Notes: generated by a model not told the origin, from the letters alone. DNA of 35,141 bases from Haloplanus vescus (GCF_900107665.1 NZ_FNQT01000008.1:1-35141), one strand, 5' to 3'; counted from the first letter of the stretch, positions 1-7,282 are shown. Numbers and translations: made by a program.

Positions 1-105
1 GGCGTAGACGTGGGTGTCGAAGTTGGCGTAGACGTGGGTGTCGAAGTTGGCGTAGACGTGGGTGTCGAAGTTGGCGTAGACGTAGGTGTCGAAGTTGGCG
101 TAGAC
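1..105. repeat. 24-nt tandem repeat, left terminal copy
   Basis: The unit GGCGTAGACGTGGGTGTCGAAGTT is present in three identical copies, a fourth with one change (G to A at 84), and a partial fifth. On the minus strand each unit encodes TSTPTSTP. The first 83 bases are identical to the last 83 bases of the window. The true copy number could be higher, because assemblers collapse repeats of this kind. Confidence 0.95.
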
Positions 106-548
106 TCACCATCAAAGACTCGACTTTCGAAGAGAATAGCAGAACGACCATTCGAACGCCACACAACCGATAAATCGCCACTTGGTGCTCCTGAAATCTG
201 ACACTCTGTTCCCGGTCGCACTGTCGAAACCGTCATATCGCAAGCTTGTCCATTGGTACCGGCATAGTTGCCTAACGAGCCGTCCAATTCGGATACAATA
301 TACAGATTTTCTCCGTCGAGGGTCTCCCCACCAGTATGTGTGAGGACAACTGTCGTTCCGTCTTGGTGCATCTGAAAGGTTACCAGTGGTTCACCTTCGT
401 CCCAATCGTCAACGACCCCAAGTACAAACGTACCGATAGTAGCCGCCAGTATAACCGTCACTGCAACCATGAGTATCGTCCCGATCACCGGGGAAACCCC
501 TCGTTCATCACCAAATCCGAGTAGTGAAGGAAAGTCAGCAGGGAACAC
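1..548 (-). CDS. Archaeal type IV pilin, 5' part (runs off the left edge)
   Basis: A type IV pilin subunit secreted to the archaeal cell surface. The N-terminus has the class III signal: the charged DERG followed by VSPVIG, so a PibD-type prepilin peptidase would cut after the Gly. A hydrophobic helix (TILMVAVTVILAATIG) follows, as in the archaeal Pilin_N (DUF1628) family. A globular region of about 100 residues leads into a Thr/Ser/Pro linker made of TSTP repeats that runs off the window. I chose the GTG at 548 because an in-frame stop lies a few codons upstream and a TATA-like TTTAAG sits about 30 nt upstream, which fits a leaderless transcript. The ATG near the DERG codons is out of frame. 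The frame continues in the right-end ORF at 35141-35010 if the molecule is circular, giving 198 aa in total. The family call is firm; the role (adhesion, or uptake of partners) is unknown. Confidence 0.85.
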   Translation of the reverse strand, partial: MFPADFPSLLGFGDERGVSPVIGTILMVAVTVILAATIGTFVLGVVDDWDEGEPLVTFQMHQDGTTVVLTHTGGETLDGENLYIVSELDGSLGNYAGTNGQACDMTVSTVRPGTECQISGAPSGDLSVVWRSNGRSAILFESRVFDGESTPTSTPTSTPTSTPTSTPTSTPTSTPTSTPTST

Positions 549-574
549 TTGTTTAGCCGAAAATCAGACTAAAC

Positions 575-584
575 TGCTTAAAGA
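575..584 (-). promoter_or_regulatory. TATA-like box of the pilin gene
   Basis: On the minus strand CTTTAAGCAG lies about 27-36 nt upstream of the GTG start at 548. That is the spacing expected for a haloarchaeal promoter driving a leaderless mRNA. Confidence 0.4.
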
Positions 585-837
585 GTGTCGGGTTGATTAC
601 GATTGGGGGATAAGATACAATCGTAATGTCTCCTGCTGCTCAACCAAACTCAGAGTCTACCCAGTTAACTGAAATCAGTTCCCATAGCACGTCTCCAACC
701 ACTGGCAAGAGGCCTTGTCTGGAATTCTACCAATATTCCAGAGCTAGCTACTGGTCGTCCCGCTATTTCTGAATATGGGCGTTATAAACAAACTCTCAAC
801 TTAGTGCAGGGATGTGGGCGACTCATAGATCGCCATC

Positions 838-1011
838 GGTCACGAGGTACGCGACGACTTCTTATTGAGAAGTGGGTACGGAGGTCAAGAGCTTCCGCGC
901 CGGTATCAAGAGGGACGCAATGATTACCTCACGAAGAATGGGTAACGGTTCGCACGGCTCTACCACGAGAACCACGACATGGAGGTGAGAGCAGACGGCA
1001 CGAACGCCTGA
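838..1011 (+). pseudogene. Possible decayed gene fragment, function unknown
   Basis: One + frame reads with protein-like composition (GHEVRDDFLLRSGYGG, then RFARLYHENHDMEV) through to a TGA at 1009-1011. It is interrupted by TAA at 943-945 and has TAG at 826-828 just upstream. The TAA sits where a single change would give Gln. I do not recognise the family. It could be chance, since the stretch is short, but its composition is more protein-like than the other frames here. Confidence 0.25.
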
Positions 1012-1032
1012 TCCTGTAGGTTCGGTCCGATG

Positions 1033-2514
1033 TTACGAGCGATGGAATCGTTCAACGAGTCGTTCGGCGAACTGTTTGGCTGTCCGGAATCGATCGTTTG
1101 GATCGGGCTGCATTGCCTGCTGGATACAGTCGCCGACGCCACTAGGGAGATCGGCAAGTTCCTGTGGCGGGGTTATCTCGCCGGCTGCGAGTGCGTTCGT
1201 GTATGCCTGCTGGTCATGGAACGGTTCGCATCCGGTGAGCAACCAGTAGGTGACCGCACCTAGCCGGTAGACGGGGGTAGTTGAGGCAGCTTCGTTCTGG
1301 AGCTGTTCCGGTGCCATGTATCGACTTCCAGTCCGCTGGCCAAGTCTGTCCCGGACGCGTCGTTCGATACCGGGACTTGCAATCCGGGCCGAAATCGAGC
1401 GCGCTGACCCAGACCGATCCAGCCTGGTATCGATATACGAGCGGTCCCGCGTCGACTCGGCCCTGCTAATTATGACGCGCGAAGGGGCGAGCGTGGTCCG
1501 GTAGATGCTCCGTCGCTGAGCTTCTTGCAGTACGTCCGCCAGCTGCGTGAGTATCCAGAGTCGCTCCTCCATTGATAGTTCTTCCCGGCATGTCGACAGC
1601 GGTGTGCCAGTGGCGTCGTAGATCACCCACGCTGAGGGATCAGCGTCTCGTTCGTGGATCGGGACGACTCCACTGTGACTCGCGAGGTCGGTCCAGTCGT
1701 CAATGGCGGTCCCGAACGCGTGGAGAGCAGTTCGGTGATCGTCGAATTCAGGATCTAGGACCCAGATCTGAGCAGTGTCACCCTCCCAGGGGGTCTCATA
1801 CTGGTGGAGGATGCCCTCTGTGTCGATAGTTTGTAGCCGGGTGATATCAGGGACAACTGGCGCAATCGAACTGATTGCAGTCATTGAACTGTCCTCAGGC
1901 GTGGAGGGTTCTCCATCGTCGTCCGTGCCGTCTACGGCAGTAGTCTCCGATCCCGGTGCCGGGTGTTCGACGCTCTCGGGGAGTGGCCCGCGATTGAACC
2001 GAACCCCCGACTGAGCGATCTCGTTCCGAAGGAAGCGGTGGTCGCGCTTTGTCTCGAGAGTCCCGTCGCGCGTGTAGAACTCGACGGTCTTGAAGTCAAA
2101 GCGTTCTAATACAAGTTTCCCGAGTTGAAAGGCGGTACTGGTCGACCCGGCGGTCTGGAACACGAAGTGGTCATCTTTTGGGACGACAACCCACTCCCTG
2201 AGCAGGTCGCTGTATTCAACAATTAGTGTCTCGAAGCTCGGGTTCCAGTACAATCCACCGACACTATTGTGTGTGTCCCATCGGACCAAGCACGGGTACT
2301 GTCTCCGCTCCATCGTTGTCCGGGCCTGCCGCATCGCGTCCATCCGATCCTCGTGCGTGCCGAACGTGCGGATTTGCTCTTCGATAGCATCCTCTGTCGG
2401 GTAGTATTCGCGGATGATCCACCTGTTGTCGCGTTCGATTACCTCAAGCGGCTGGTGACACGGCGGTGGTTCAACAGTCCCAAATGAGATATCGTCCGCT
2501 TCACGCTGTCCCAT
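1033..2514 (-). CDS. Protein kinase-like protein with degenerate catalytic motifs (likely pseudokinase)
   Basis: 493 aa. Residues 1-180 form a module I do not recognise, followed by an acidic Ser/Thr/Asp linker (about 185-212). The C-terminal half, about 230-493, resembles the Ser/Thr kinase fold. It has the activation-segment end GSRYMAPEQL (397-405), then YRLGAVTYWLLTGCEPF (416-432) matching the helix-F region, and DPNDRFRTA (471-479) matching the usual DPxxRPTA. The catalytic loop, normally HRDLKPSN, reads YRTTLAPSRVII (338-349), so the catalytic Asp is missing. No DFG motif or clear glycine loop is visible. It may bind partners or a nucleotide without phosphotransfer. The gene stands alone, with no obvious operon partner. 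The kinase-fold call is fairly firm; lack of activity is inference. Confidence 0.7.
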   Translation of the reverse strand: MGQREADDISFGTVEPPPCHQPLEVIERDNRWIIREYYPTEDAIEEQIRTFGTHEDRMDAMRQARTTMERRQYPCLVRWDTHNSVGGLYWNPSFETLIVEYSDLLREWVVVPKDDHFVFQTAGSTSTAFQLGKLVLERFDFKTVEFYTRDGTLETKRDHRFLRNEIAQSGVRFNRGPLPESVEHPAPGSETTAVDGTDDDGEPSTPEDSSMTAISSIAPVVPDITRLQTIDTEGILHQYETPWEGDTAQIWVLDPEFDDHRTALHAFGTAIDDWTDLASHSGVVPIHERDADPSAWVIYDATGTPLSTCREELSMEERLWILTQLADVLQEAQRRSIYRTTLAPSRVIISRAESTRDRSYIDTRLDRSGSARSISARIASPGIERRVRDRLGQRTGSRYMAPEQLQNEAASTTPVYRLGAVTYWLLTGCEPFHDQQAYTNALAAGEITPPQELADLPSGVGDCIQQAMQPDPNDRFRTAKQFAERLVERFHRS

Positions 2515-2903
2515 GGTTAGACCGATTATCTACCTATTTCTAAAGCCTATGCACGAGAGTATCAGAGAACCCTTCGCAAGATGGTGTTTTCACTTTTTGA
2601 TTATCTTGTGCAGTACCCCGGGACTTGTCTCCAAGACACTCGCCTTGCTCATCTATAGAATGAACCTGCGAACAGAGTTCTAGATTCCCTATCAGGAGCT
2701 GGTAAGATCTGGAGTCCCGTGTAAGATATAGAATATATATTTCTTCTATCGATCCGTATGAATTACGCCGAAACTGAGGGATTTCGGCTAGAACGCAATC
2801 TCAGAAGGTAGATGAGAATAATGAGCGATTGAACAACAAATAACTCGGTTACAGTATCAAGTACAAAGTGGAGTCGTGGGAGGTTCAGTAGAGTCGTGAC
2901 TCT
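2515..2903. other. AT-rich intergenic region with a hairpin
   Basis: No gene seen. It contains a perfect 7-bp stem (GCCGAAA at 2767-2773 with TTTCGGC at 2782-2788) around an 8-nt loop, AT-rich ATAGAATATATATTTC at about 2727, and a short palindrome GAGTCGTGACTC (about 2890-2901) next to the stop codon of the next gene, which could help end its transcript. Confidence 0.45.
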
Positions 2904-3284
2904 CTACGCTATCCGATAGAACACCACCGATCCGTCCCCGGTTTCGATTTCTTTTGTGCTCACAATCCCCTCCTCGACGAGTTCATCAAGGGCCTCGTCA
3001 ACGTCATCGATAACCATCGTCGTGGCAGTGACGTTCCCAGCAAGGTTGATCAGGCCATCAGCGAGTTTACCGAGCGGGTTCTGTGTCTGATTCATCAGCG
3101 CGGGCGTGAAATCAGCACCGAGCACAATCTCGCGCTCGGTGAAGGCCGTGTCTGGTCGTTCACTCAGAAACGAGGTGATGAGGTCTTTCTCGGTCTCAAT
3201 GGGGCCTTCTTCGTCGTTCGAAATGGGGTCGGCACCGCTAGTTTCGACAGTCCCCGCCTCGAATTCGTCGTTAGATATGGGCAT
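2904..3284 (-). CDS. Small acidic winged-helix-like protein
   Basis: 126 aa, strongly acidic at the N-terminus (residues 1-35 lack clear structure). The remainder looks like a winged helix-turn-helix: a helix-rich segment with FTEREIVLG, then DEALDELVEEGIVSTKEI, and a final wing-like DGSVVFYRIA. The pattern helix, recognition helix, then a beta hairpin ending in VFYRIA is typical of small haloarchaeal wHTH regulators. The gene stands alone on the minus strand between long intergenic gaps. The specific family is not recognised; DNA binding is inferred from the fold pattern only. Confidence 0.6.
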   Translation of the reverse strand: MPISNDEFEAGTVETSGADPISNDEEGPIETEKDLITSFLSERPDTAFTEREIVLGADFTPALMNQTQNPLGKLADGLINLAGNVTATTMVIDDVDEALDELVEEGIVSTKEIETGDGSVVFYRIA

Positions 3285-3611
3285 TCGTGCGTGTTGTACA
3301 GAAGGCCACGATAATTAATTGTCGGACACCGTGGATCTTGGAACTTAACAGACGCAGGTGCATCCGTTCTGCCGGGAACAGCGGGGAAGCGACTGATATG
3401 CACGCCTACCGATCGACAAATTCACTCTATTTGATGGGAAATGAACAGTACCGTCATACTGAATACATCCACTATATCTTGCACGCTACTCCTGTGAGAA
3501 TCTGGGGATGCCAATAGAGACAGCCACTGAGAATCCCATTAATTCGGCCTTGTTGAAATCCTTTGTATATGACAAGTTTTGACTTGTGCCGGTCAATACG
3601 CAGAATAGCCT
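3285..3611. other. Intergenic region with divergent promoters and an operator-like palindrome
   Basis: No gene seen. It separates two divergent genes. Near its right end are a TATA-like TTGTATATG (about 3564-3572) and, overlapping its edge, a perfect 6-4-6 inverted repeat ACAAGT-TTTG-ACTTGT (3572-3587), 25 nt before the next start codon. The position suits a repressor site acting on the gene at 3612. Confidence 0.45.
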
Positions 3612-3899
3612 ATGAGCCAATCAACACACATGGTTGACGACGGGAACGAGACGAGAACTGACTCGAAACAAATGAGAGTGCACCTCATCCTCGTAGGAGT
3701 AGGAGCGCTGGCGACAGGGATGTGGAAGTTCGTTGCCGGCGATCTCGTGACCGCCGGGTCGCTGTTCGTGATCATGATACTCTGTGTCGGGAGGTTCCGT
3801 TCCGAAGCTGTTTGCCGATGGATGGACAGTCATCCGAAGACAATACTTGTTGGACTCATCGCTGTGGCTACCGTCGCCATCCTCTCCGCAATGCCATGA
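3612..3899 (+). CDS. Small three-helix membrane protein
   Basis: 95 aa. A polar N-terminus of about 20 residues (rich in Asp, Glu and Thr) is followed by three hydrophobic segments: about 24-42 (HLILVGVGALATGMWKF), about 45-61 (LVTAGSLFVIMILCVG), and about 76-93 (TILVGLIAVATVAILSAM). Charged loops separate them. No signal peptide motif or conserved catalytic residues are visible. It is likely an integral membrane protein; no family was recognised. A TATA-like box and palindrome lie just upstream. Confidence 0.6.
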   Translation: MSQSTHMVDDGNETRTDSKQMRVHLILVGVGALATGMWKFVAGDLVTAGSLFVIMILCVGRFRSEAVCRWMDSHPKTILVGLIAVATVAILSAMP

Positions 3900-3930
3900 T
3901 CGAGCGAAGAAGGGGAAAGCCATTAATTCT

Positions 3931-3964
3931 GAATGTGGGAGTTCTCTTATAGTCTCCTACATTC
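3931..3964. repeat. Imperfect 11-bp inverted repeat upstream of the integrase
   Basis: GAATGTGGGAG (3931-3941) and CTCCTACATTC (3954-3964) pair at 10 of 11 positions around a 12-nt centre that contains CTTATAG. Lying 45 nt before a tyrosine recombinase start, it could be a recombinase core site, an operator over the integrase promoter, or a terminator for the gene ending at 3899. Confidence 0.4.
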
Positions 3965-4008
3965 AAGTGGCTGTGAGGTGTGTCTGTTTTTAAGCAGAGG
4001 TTCGATTC

Positions 4009-4629
4009 ATGTCCCAATCTGAGGATTCCAACATTCGAGCCAAAGTCTGGCTCGAGCCCGACCAGGTCGAACAGCTTCGAACGGCATGTTACGACGACCA
4101 ATTCGCTGGATATCTCCAGCAGCGTAATGAGGCAATAATCGCACTCATGTACGATACGGGCTTGCGTGTCGGCGAACTCATCCAAGTCGACGTCGACATG
4201 TTGCGGGACGGGAACAGCGATCTCTACCTTCCAGGGCACGTCCAGAAGGACTATCCGAACGATAACAGTCCGAACGCGGTAACGATCGATCTCGCCGGCG
4301 AAGTGGCGCGACTCCTCAGCTCGTATCTCACGAATCGCTGGAAAGACACTGAGGCGCTCTTCCCCAGCCGGAAGGCCGACCGGATCACGACGCAAGGGGT
4401 CCGGTACATGCTCGGTGACGTTGCCGAAGCGGCCGGTGTCAAGCCTTGGAACGTCGATGGATCACAGGGGGAACCCAGCGATGTAACTCCCCACGCTCTC
4501 CGCCACAGCGTCGCCTACCGGATGTTGAACGCTGAGGAGGGGAACACGCTCTACGACGTCCGGAATCGTCTACGGCACCGAAGTATCCAGACGACAGAGC
4601 GGGTCTACGACCATTTCCGCCGGGTCTGA
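4009..4629 (+). CDS. Tyrosine recombinase (XerC/D-like integrase), catalytic domain only
   Basis: 206 aa, shorter than the roughly 300 aa of Xer or phage integrases because the N-terminal core-binding (SAM-like) domain is nearly absent. All six catalytic residues of the family are visible: R53 (TGLRVGEL), K80 (beta-hairpin Lys, HVQKDY), H162 and R165 (HALRHS), H190 (RLRHRS), and the nucleophile Y200 (ERVYDH). It should therefore be able to cut and rejoin DNA, if another domain or partner supplies site grip. On a plasmid-like element it may resolve dimers or mediate integration into the host chromosome; no attachment site was proven. It is preceded by an inverted repeat at 3931-3964. Confidence 0.88.
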   Translation: MSQSEDSNIRAKVWLEPDQVEQLRTACYDDQFAGYLQQRNEAIIALMYDTGLRVGELIQVDVDMLRDGNSDLYLPGHVQKDYPNDNSPNAVTIDLAGEVARLLSSYLTNRWKDTEALFPSRKADRITTQGVRYMLGDVAEAAGVKPWNVDGSQGEPSDVTPHALRHSVAYRMLNAEEGNTLYDVRNRLRHRSIQTTERVYDHFRRV

Positions 4630-4668
4630 AGCCCGGAAGTATCGGTCCACCGCACGACATCGATAAAT

Positions 4669-4684
4669 CGTATATAGGTATACG
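4669..4684. promoter_or_regulatory. Perfect 6-4-6 palindrome after the integrase
   Basis: CGTATA-TAGG-TATACG lies between the integrase stop and the toxin-antitoxin pair. It is AT-rich at its core and could serve as an operator or recombination site. Function is unproven. Confidence 0.35.
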
Positions 4685-4760
4685 AAACTTGTCGTGACCG
4701 TGACGCCAGAGTGATCAACCTCTCGTTCCAGAATCCGCTTTCTCGAACGGAATAGGAGTA

Positions 4761-4779
4761 ATTCATATAATGTATGAAT
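4761..4779 (+). promoter_or_regulatory. Promoter and autoregulatory operator of the UPF0175/DUF3368 pair
   Basis: A perfect 7-5-7 inverted repeat (ATTCATA-TAATG-TATGAAT) contains the TATA-like CATATAATG. It is centred about 30 nt before the ATG at 4800. This matches a leaderless antitoxin mRNA and the usual binding of a ribbon-helix-helix antitoxin to its own promoter. Confidence 0.5.
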
Positions 4780-4799
4780 CATCTATATGGAGCGAAGGC

Positions 4800-5126
4800 A
4801 TGTCCCGAACCACCGCTACCATCCCAGACGATCTCACCGATCTCATGGAGGGTGCCATCAGAGCGGGCATCTTCGAAAACAAGAGCGACGCTATTCGCCA
4901 CGTTCTCCGCGAGTACTTCGAGGAGAACCAGAACGCACGGATTGCAGCAGCCGTGACGTTGTACGAAGACGGTGAGATCACACTCGGAACGGCTGCCCGG
5001 CTTGCCGGCCTCAGCCGGTTCGAGATGCGCGATACACTGCGAGAAGAAGGTATAGAGCTACGGTTCGGGCCTGAAGACATGGATGCCGCGAGAGATGAGA
5101 TCGAGGCCGCCCGCAACCTCGAATGA
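4800..5126 (+). CDS. UPF0175 family antitoxin
   Basis: 108 aa from the chosen start. It begins with a ribbon-helix-helix-like segment (TATIPDDLTDLMEGAI, then KSDAIRHVLREYF). The UPF0175 core follows, with AVTLYEDGEITLGTAARLAG, a small helix pair with LSRFEMRDTL, and a Gly-Ile-Glu segment. An in-frame ATG at 4770 would add 10 residues, but it lies inside the TATA/operator palindrome, so 4800 is preferred. The stop overlaps the next gene by 4 bp (ATGA), typical of a translationally coupled toxin-antitoxin pair. It probably neutralises the PIN-like protein encoded next and represses its own promoter. Confidence 0.8.
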   Translation: MSRTTATIPDDLTDLMEGAIRAGIFENKSDAIRHVLREYFEENQNARIAAAVTLYEDGEITLGTAARLAGLSRFEMRDTLREEGIELRFGPEDMDAARDEIEAARNLE

Positions 5127-5629
5127 CAGGGCCACCGACAAACGCGACAGTTCTCAACACCACGGCCCTTTCGAACTTCGCTCAGGTCGATCACGTTGAG
5201 TTGCTGCTAGACCTGCCCCGCCTTGTGACAGTGGCTGCTGTTCAAGAAGAACTCGAGGCTGGGGCTGAAACCCACCCGTACATTGAACACGCGCTGGCTA
5301 TCCTTGGAGAGGAGATTCCCGTTATCACGCCATCTGTGCCGGCGCAGAAGTTGGAAGAGCAACTCCTCGAATCATTGGACCCTGGCGAAGCACAGGCCCT
5401 AGCTATTGCCGAGGTCGCCGACGGGATGATCGTCACAGACGACGGTGATGCACGAACGACCGCAAGACAGCGCGGCATAAACTTGACCGGATCCATCGGT
5501 CTCTTAGTACGGTTTGTCGAAGACGACCATATCTCAGCAGAGACCGCCGACGAGTATCTCAAACGCTGGATCGACGAAGCTGGGTTCCGGTCGCCTGCCC
5601 GTGATTTCGATGTTTTCCTCGAAGAATGA
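5123..5629 (+). CDS. DUF3368 PIN-like toxin
   Basis: 168 aa, PIN-domain superfamily, likely a Mg-dependent RNase toxin. The N-terminal strand reads VLNTTALSNF. Asn in place of the usual first Asp is normal for DUF3368. The middle has LDPGEAQALAIAEV, the conserved Gly-Glu-Ala helix, and the C-terminal part has VTDDGDARTTARQRG followed by LTGSIGLL, the family's DD.xAR and TG.xGLL signatures. It overlaps the UPF0175 gene by 4 bp, the standard pairing of these families in archaea. Its role on the element is probably addiction; RNA target unknown. Confidence 0.82.
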   Translation: MTGPPTNATVLNTTALSNFAQVDHVELLLDLPRLVTVAAVQEELEAGAETHPYIEHALAILGEEIPVITPSVPAQKLEEQLLESLDPGEAQALAIAEVADGMIVTDDGDARTTARQRGINLTGSIGLLVRFVEDDHISAETADEYLKRWIDEAGFRSPARDFDVFLEE

Positions 5630-5675
5630 ACGGCCGAGGATGGTGATCTAAGACAGTTATGTACGCTAATCTAGT

Positions 5676-6059
5676 TTAGATATCTAAGAGGTCTTCGACG
5701 TCTTTGCCAGTGAGTCCAGCCTCAACAACAGCAGGATAATAGTCCCTATTTTTCTCTAGTGCTTCGCCGTGTTCACGCTTGTACCGGGCGTTCAGCTCGT
5801 CAAATCGGATATCGAGGTCTTGCCGAACATCTTCTGGAAGGTACATCAGAACACTCGGTCGGTCTTTCACTGACTTCTCGGAGTCTGTCGATTGTGCTGT
5901 CTGTGAGGTCATATCGGTCTTAGATGTATTATCGGTCTTATCAGTCTTAGACTTCATATCTGGTTTATCGGCAGTATCACTCTCGTCTGTCTGTTCCGAT
6001 TCGAAGCGCTTGGACAGACGCTGTTCGACGTCACGTCCACGGTCGTCCCTGTCAGGCAT
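5676..6059 (-). CDS. Small partner of ParA, candidate centromere-binding protein
   Basis: 127 aa starting at ATG 6059, overlapping the end of the ParA gene by 8 bp on the same strand. This start is chosen because upstream in-frame codons only shadow parA. The N-terminus is charged; residues about 20-60 are a low-complexity Lys/Thr/Asp/Ser linker with repeated KTD; the C-terminal 65 residues (RPSVLMYLPEDVRQDLDIRFDE, then KREHGEALEKNRDYYPAVVEAGL) look like a short ribbon-helix-helix/helical DNA-binding unit. Haloarchaeal plasmids usually pair ParA with such small downstream proteins instead of a full ParB. Partition function is inferred from position. Confidence 0.65.
   Translation of the reverse strand: MPDRDDRGRDVEQRLSKRFESEQTDESDTADKPDMKSKTDKTDNTSKTDMTSQTAQSTDSEKSVKDRPSVLMYLPEDVRQDLDIRFDELNARYKREHGEALEKNRDYYPAVVEAGLTGKDVEDLLDI
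5912..5949. repeat. Three copies of an 11-bp motif inside the ParA-partner gene
   Basis: TATCGGTCTTA occurs at 5912-5922 and 5930-5940, and with one change (TATCAGTCTTA) at 5939-5949, so copies start 18 and 9 bp apart. They encode the KTD repeats. The repeat may be only a coding effect, but the 9-bp register could also form an iteron-like binding site. Confidence 0.45.
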
Positions 6060-6834
6060 TGGTCTTCTCCTGAAGTTGCTCGAGGTCCGCCGCCAGTTCC
6101 AGCAGCGCTCCGGTCTGATCGCAGTCCTCGGCGTGAGCGAACATGGAGACACCGTTGTTGAACGCGCGCTTGATTGCGGCCCGACTGCGGACCTCAACGA
6201 TCGGGATCCGCTCTCCGAAGGTATCCTCGAACCACTCCAACATCCCCTTCTGCTCATTGTCGAGTGGGTAATCAACGTTAGAGACGACGAGTCCGACTTC
6301 CTGGATTCGCGTCTCATAATTTTCTTCAAGTGTGTCGATCTGTTTGAACAGGAGATCGAGTGCCCGGATGCTGGTGTCCTCCGCCTCGGCGGGAATCAAC
6401 ACGTGCCGACAGGCGAGCAGTGCATTGTCGGTGAGAATCCCAAGAGACGGAGGACAGTCAACAACGACGTAGTCGTAGACGTCGATATCCTCCAAGAGCA
6501 TCGACAGGCGTTCCCGTCCCCGCATCGACGAGACGAGTTCCTGCTCCAAATTGAACATATCAATATTCGCGGGGAGGACATCGAATTCCTCGTGATGAAC
6601 GACTAGTTCGTTGAGAGCGTGGTTTGCCGGGTCAAGAAGCGCGTCGTAGAGCGATGGCGGTTCCGCAGTGTAGGTATCGTCAAATCCGACCCCACTAGTC
6701 AGATATCCCTGCGGGTCAAGATCAACGAGAAGAACCTCGTGGCCACGATCAGCGAGGGCCCCTGCTACGTTGATCGCGACAGTGGTCTTGCCGACACCTC
6801 CCTTCTGGTTTGTCACAGCGATCTTTGTGGTCAT
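6052..6834 (-). CDS. parA: ParA family partition ATPase
   Basis: 260 aa, normal for the short ParA/Soj class. The deviant Walker A is KGGVGKTT (11-18) with the signature Lys, switch I is DLDPQG (38-43), and Walker B is DYVVVDCPPSLG (about 126-137). No N-terminal HTH is present, so it should not bind DNA specifically by itself. It would move or position the plasmid on the nucleoid using ATP. It is followed by its overlapping small partner at 6059-5676, forming a two-gene partition operon. Repeated TAGCAC hexamers at its start codon may be the operator or centromere. Confidence 0.92.
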   Translation of the reverse strand: MTTKIAVTNQKGGVGKTTVAINVAGALADRGHEVLLVDLDPQGYLTSGVGFDDTYTAEPPSLYDALLDPANHALNELVVHHEEFDVLPANIDMFNLEQELVSSMRGRERLSMLLEDIDVYDYVVVDCPPSLGILTDNALLACRHVLIPAEAEDTSIRALDLLFKQIDTLEENYETRIQEVGLVVSNVDYPLDNEQKGMLEWFEDTFGERIPIVEVRSRAAIKRAFNNGVSMFAHAEDCDQTGALLELAADLEQLQEKTNA

Positions 6835-6857
6835 AGCACTCTGTGCTAGTTGTGCTA
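6834..6857. promoter_or_regulatory. Three TAGCAC hexamers in 9-bp register at the parA start
   Basis: TAGCAC at 6834-6839, and its reverse complement GTGCTA at 6843-6848 and 6852-6857, all start 9 bp apart on the same face spacing. They overlap the first base of the parA start codon, so a bound protein would block the parA mRNA start. A parS-like site or an autorepression operator is likely. Confidence 0.45.
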
Positions 6858-7009
6858 TCTAAGACATCATAACTTTACGTCAGACAAATGGATTGGGCTG
6901 GGAATCCAGTAGGAGAGCACCGACAACCAGTTGTGGCAACTCAAGAAAAGAACGCCACCAGTAGAGGAAAGGGAATTCGCTCGCTTAGAGTATGACACGG
7001 GAACTTCCG

Positions 7010-7282
7010 ATGAGTACTGATCCGACCTCTGCCGACGACCTACCAACTGGGACGACAATCACGCTAACTCGGGAAGATGAGTGGTGGGTAGCGAAAGAGG
7101 AAGAGACTGGCGTCGTCAGCCAAGGTAAAAGCCGCCAAGGAGCCCTTAACAATCTTGATGAAGCACTCCAAGGTTACCACGGAGAGGGTGAGCCCACGAG
7201 TGAAGACGAACTCCGCGAGTTAGGGATTGATCCGGAGCAGAACACGTTTGGATTGCTCAATGACTCGGAAATCTTCGATTGA
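7010..7282 (+). CDS. hicB: HicB-type antitoxin, apparently without its HicA partner
   Basis: 90 aa from ATG 7010 (the in-frame ATG at 6992 would add 6 residues; haloarchaeal relatives usually begin MSTD). The HicB core is a partial RNase H-like fold: TTITLTREDEWWVAKEEETGV, then SQGKSRQGALNNLDEAL, then DELRELGIDPEQN. The stop codon is TGATG, the usual overlap with a hicA start, and the next codons read MVT, but no HicA frame follows before the convergent helicase end at 7305. HicB would normally bind HicA, an mRNA interferase, and repress its own promoter. As an orphan it may act only as a regulator or protect against HicA encoded elsewhere. Confidence 0.78.
   Translation: MSTDPTSADDLPTGTTITLTREDEWWVAKEEETGVVSQGKSRQGALNNLDEALQGYHGEGEPTSEDELRELGIDPEQNTFGLLNDSEIFD

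Larger units (their letters stand above)
549..1032. other. Non-coding stretch with possible gene remains
   Basis: No intact gene is visible between the pilin start and the end of the kinase-like gene. There is a TATA-like TTATAAAC at about 782-789 and a short relic frame (838-1011) described separately. The rest shows no convincing coding signal on either strand. Confidence 0.5.

Noticed and set aside
3545-3562. CGGCCTTGTTGAAATCC as a possible end of a haloarchaeal insertion sequence
   Set aside because: No partner end or transposase nearby, and I could not confirm the resemblance from the sequence alone.
5676-6329. 217-aa version of the ParA partner starting at 6329
   Set aside because: Its first 90 residues are an out-of-frame shadow of parA with low-quality composition; the ATG at 6059 gives the sensible product.
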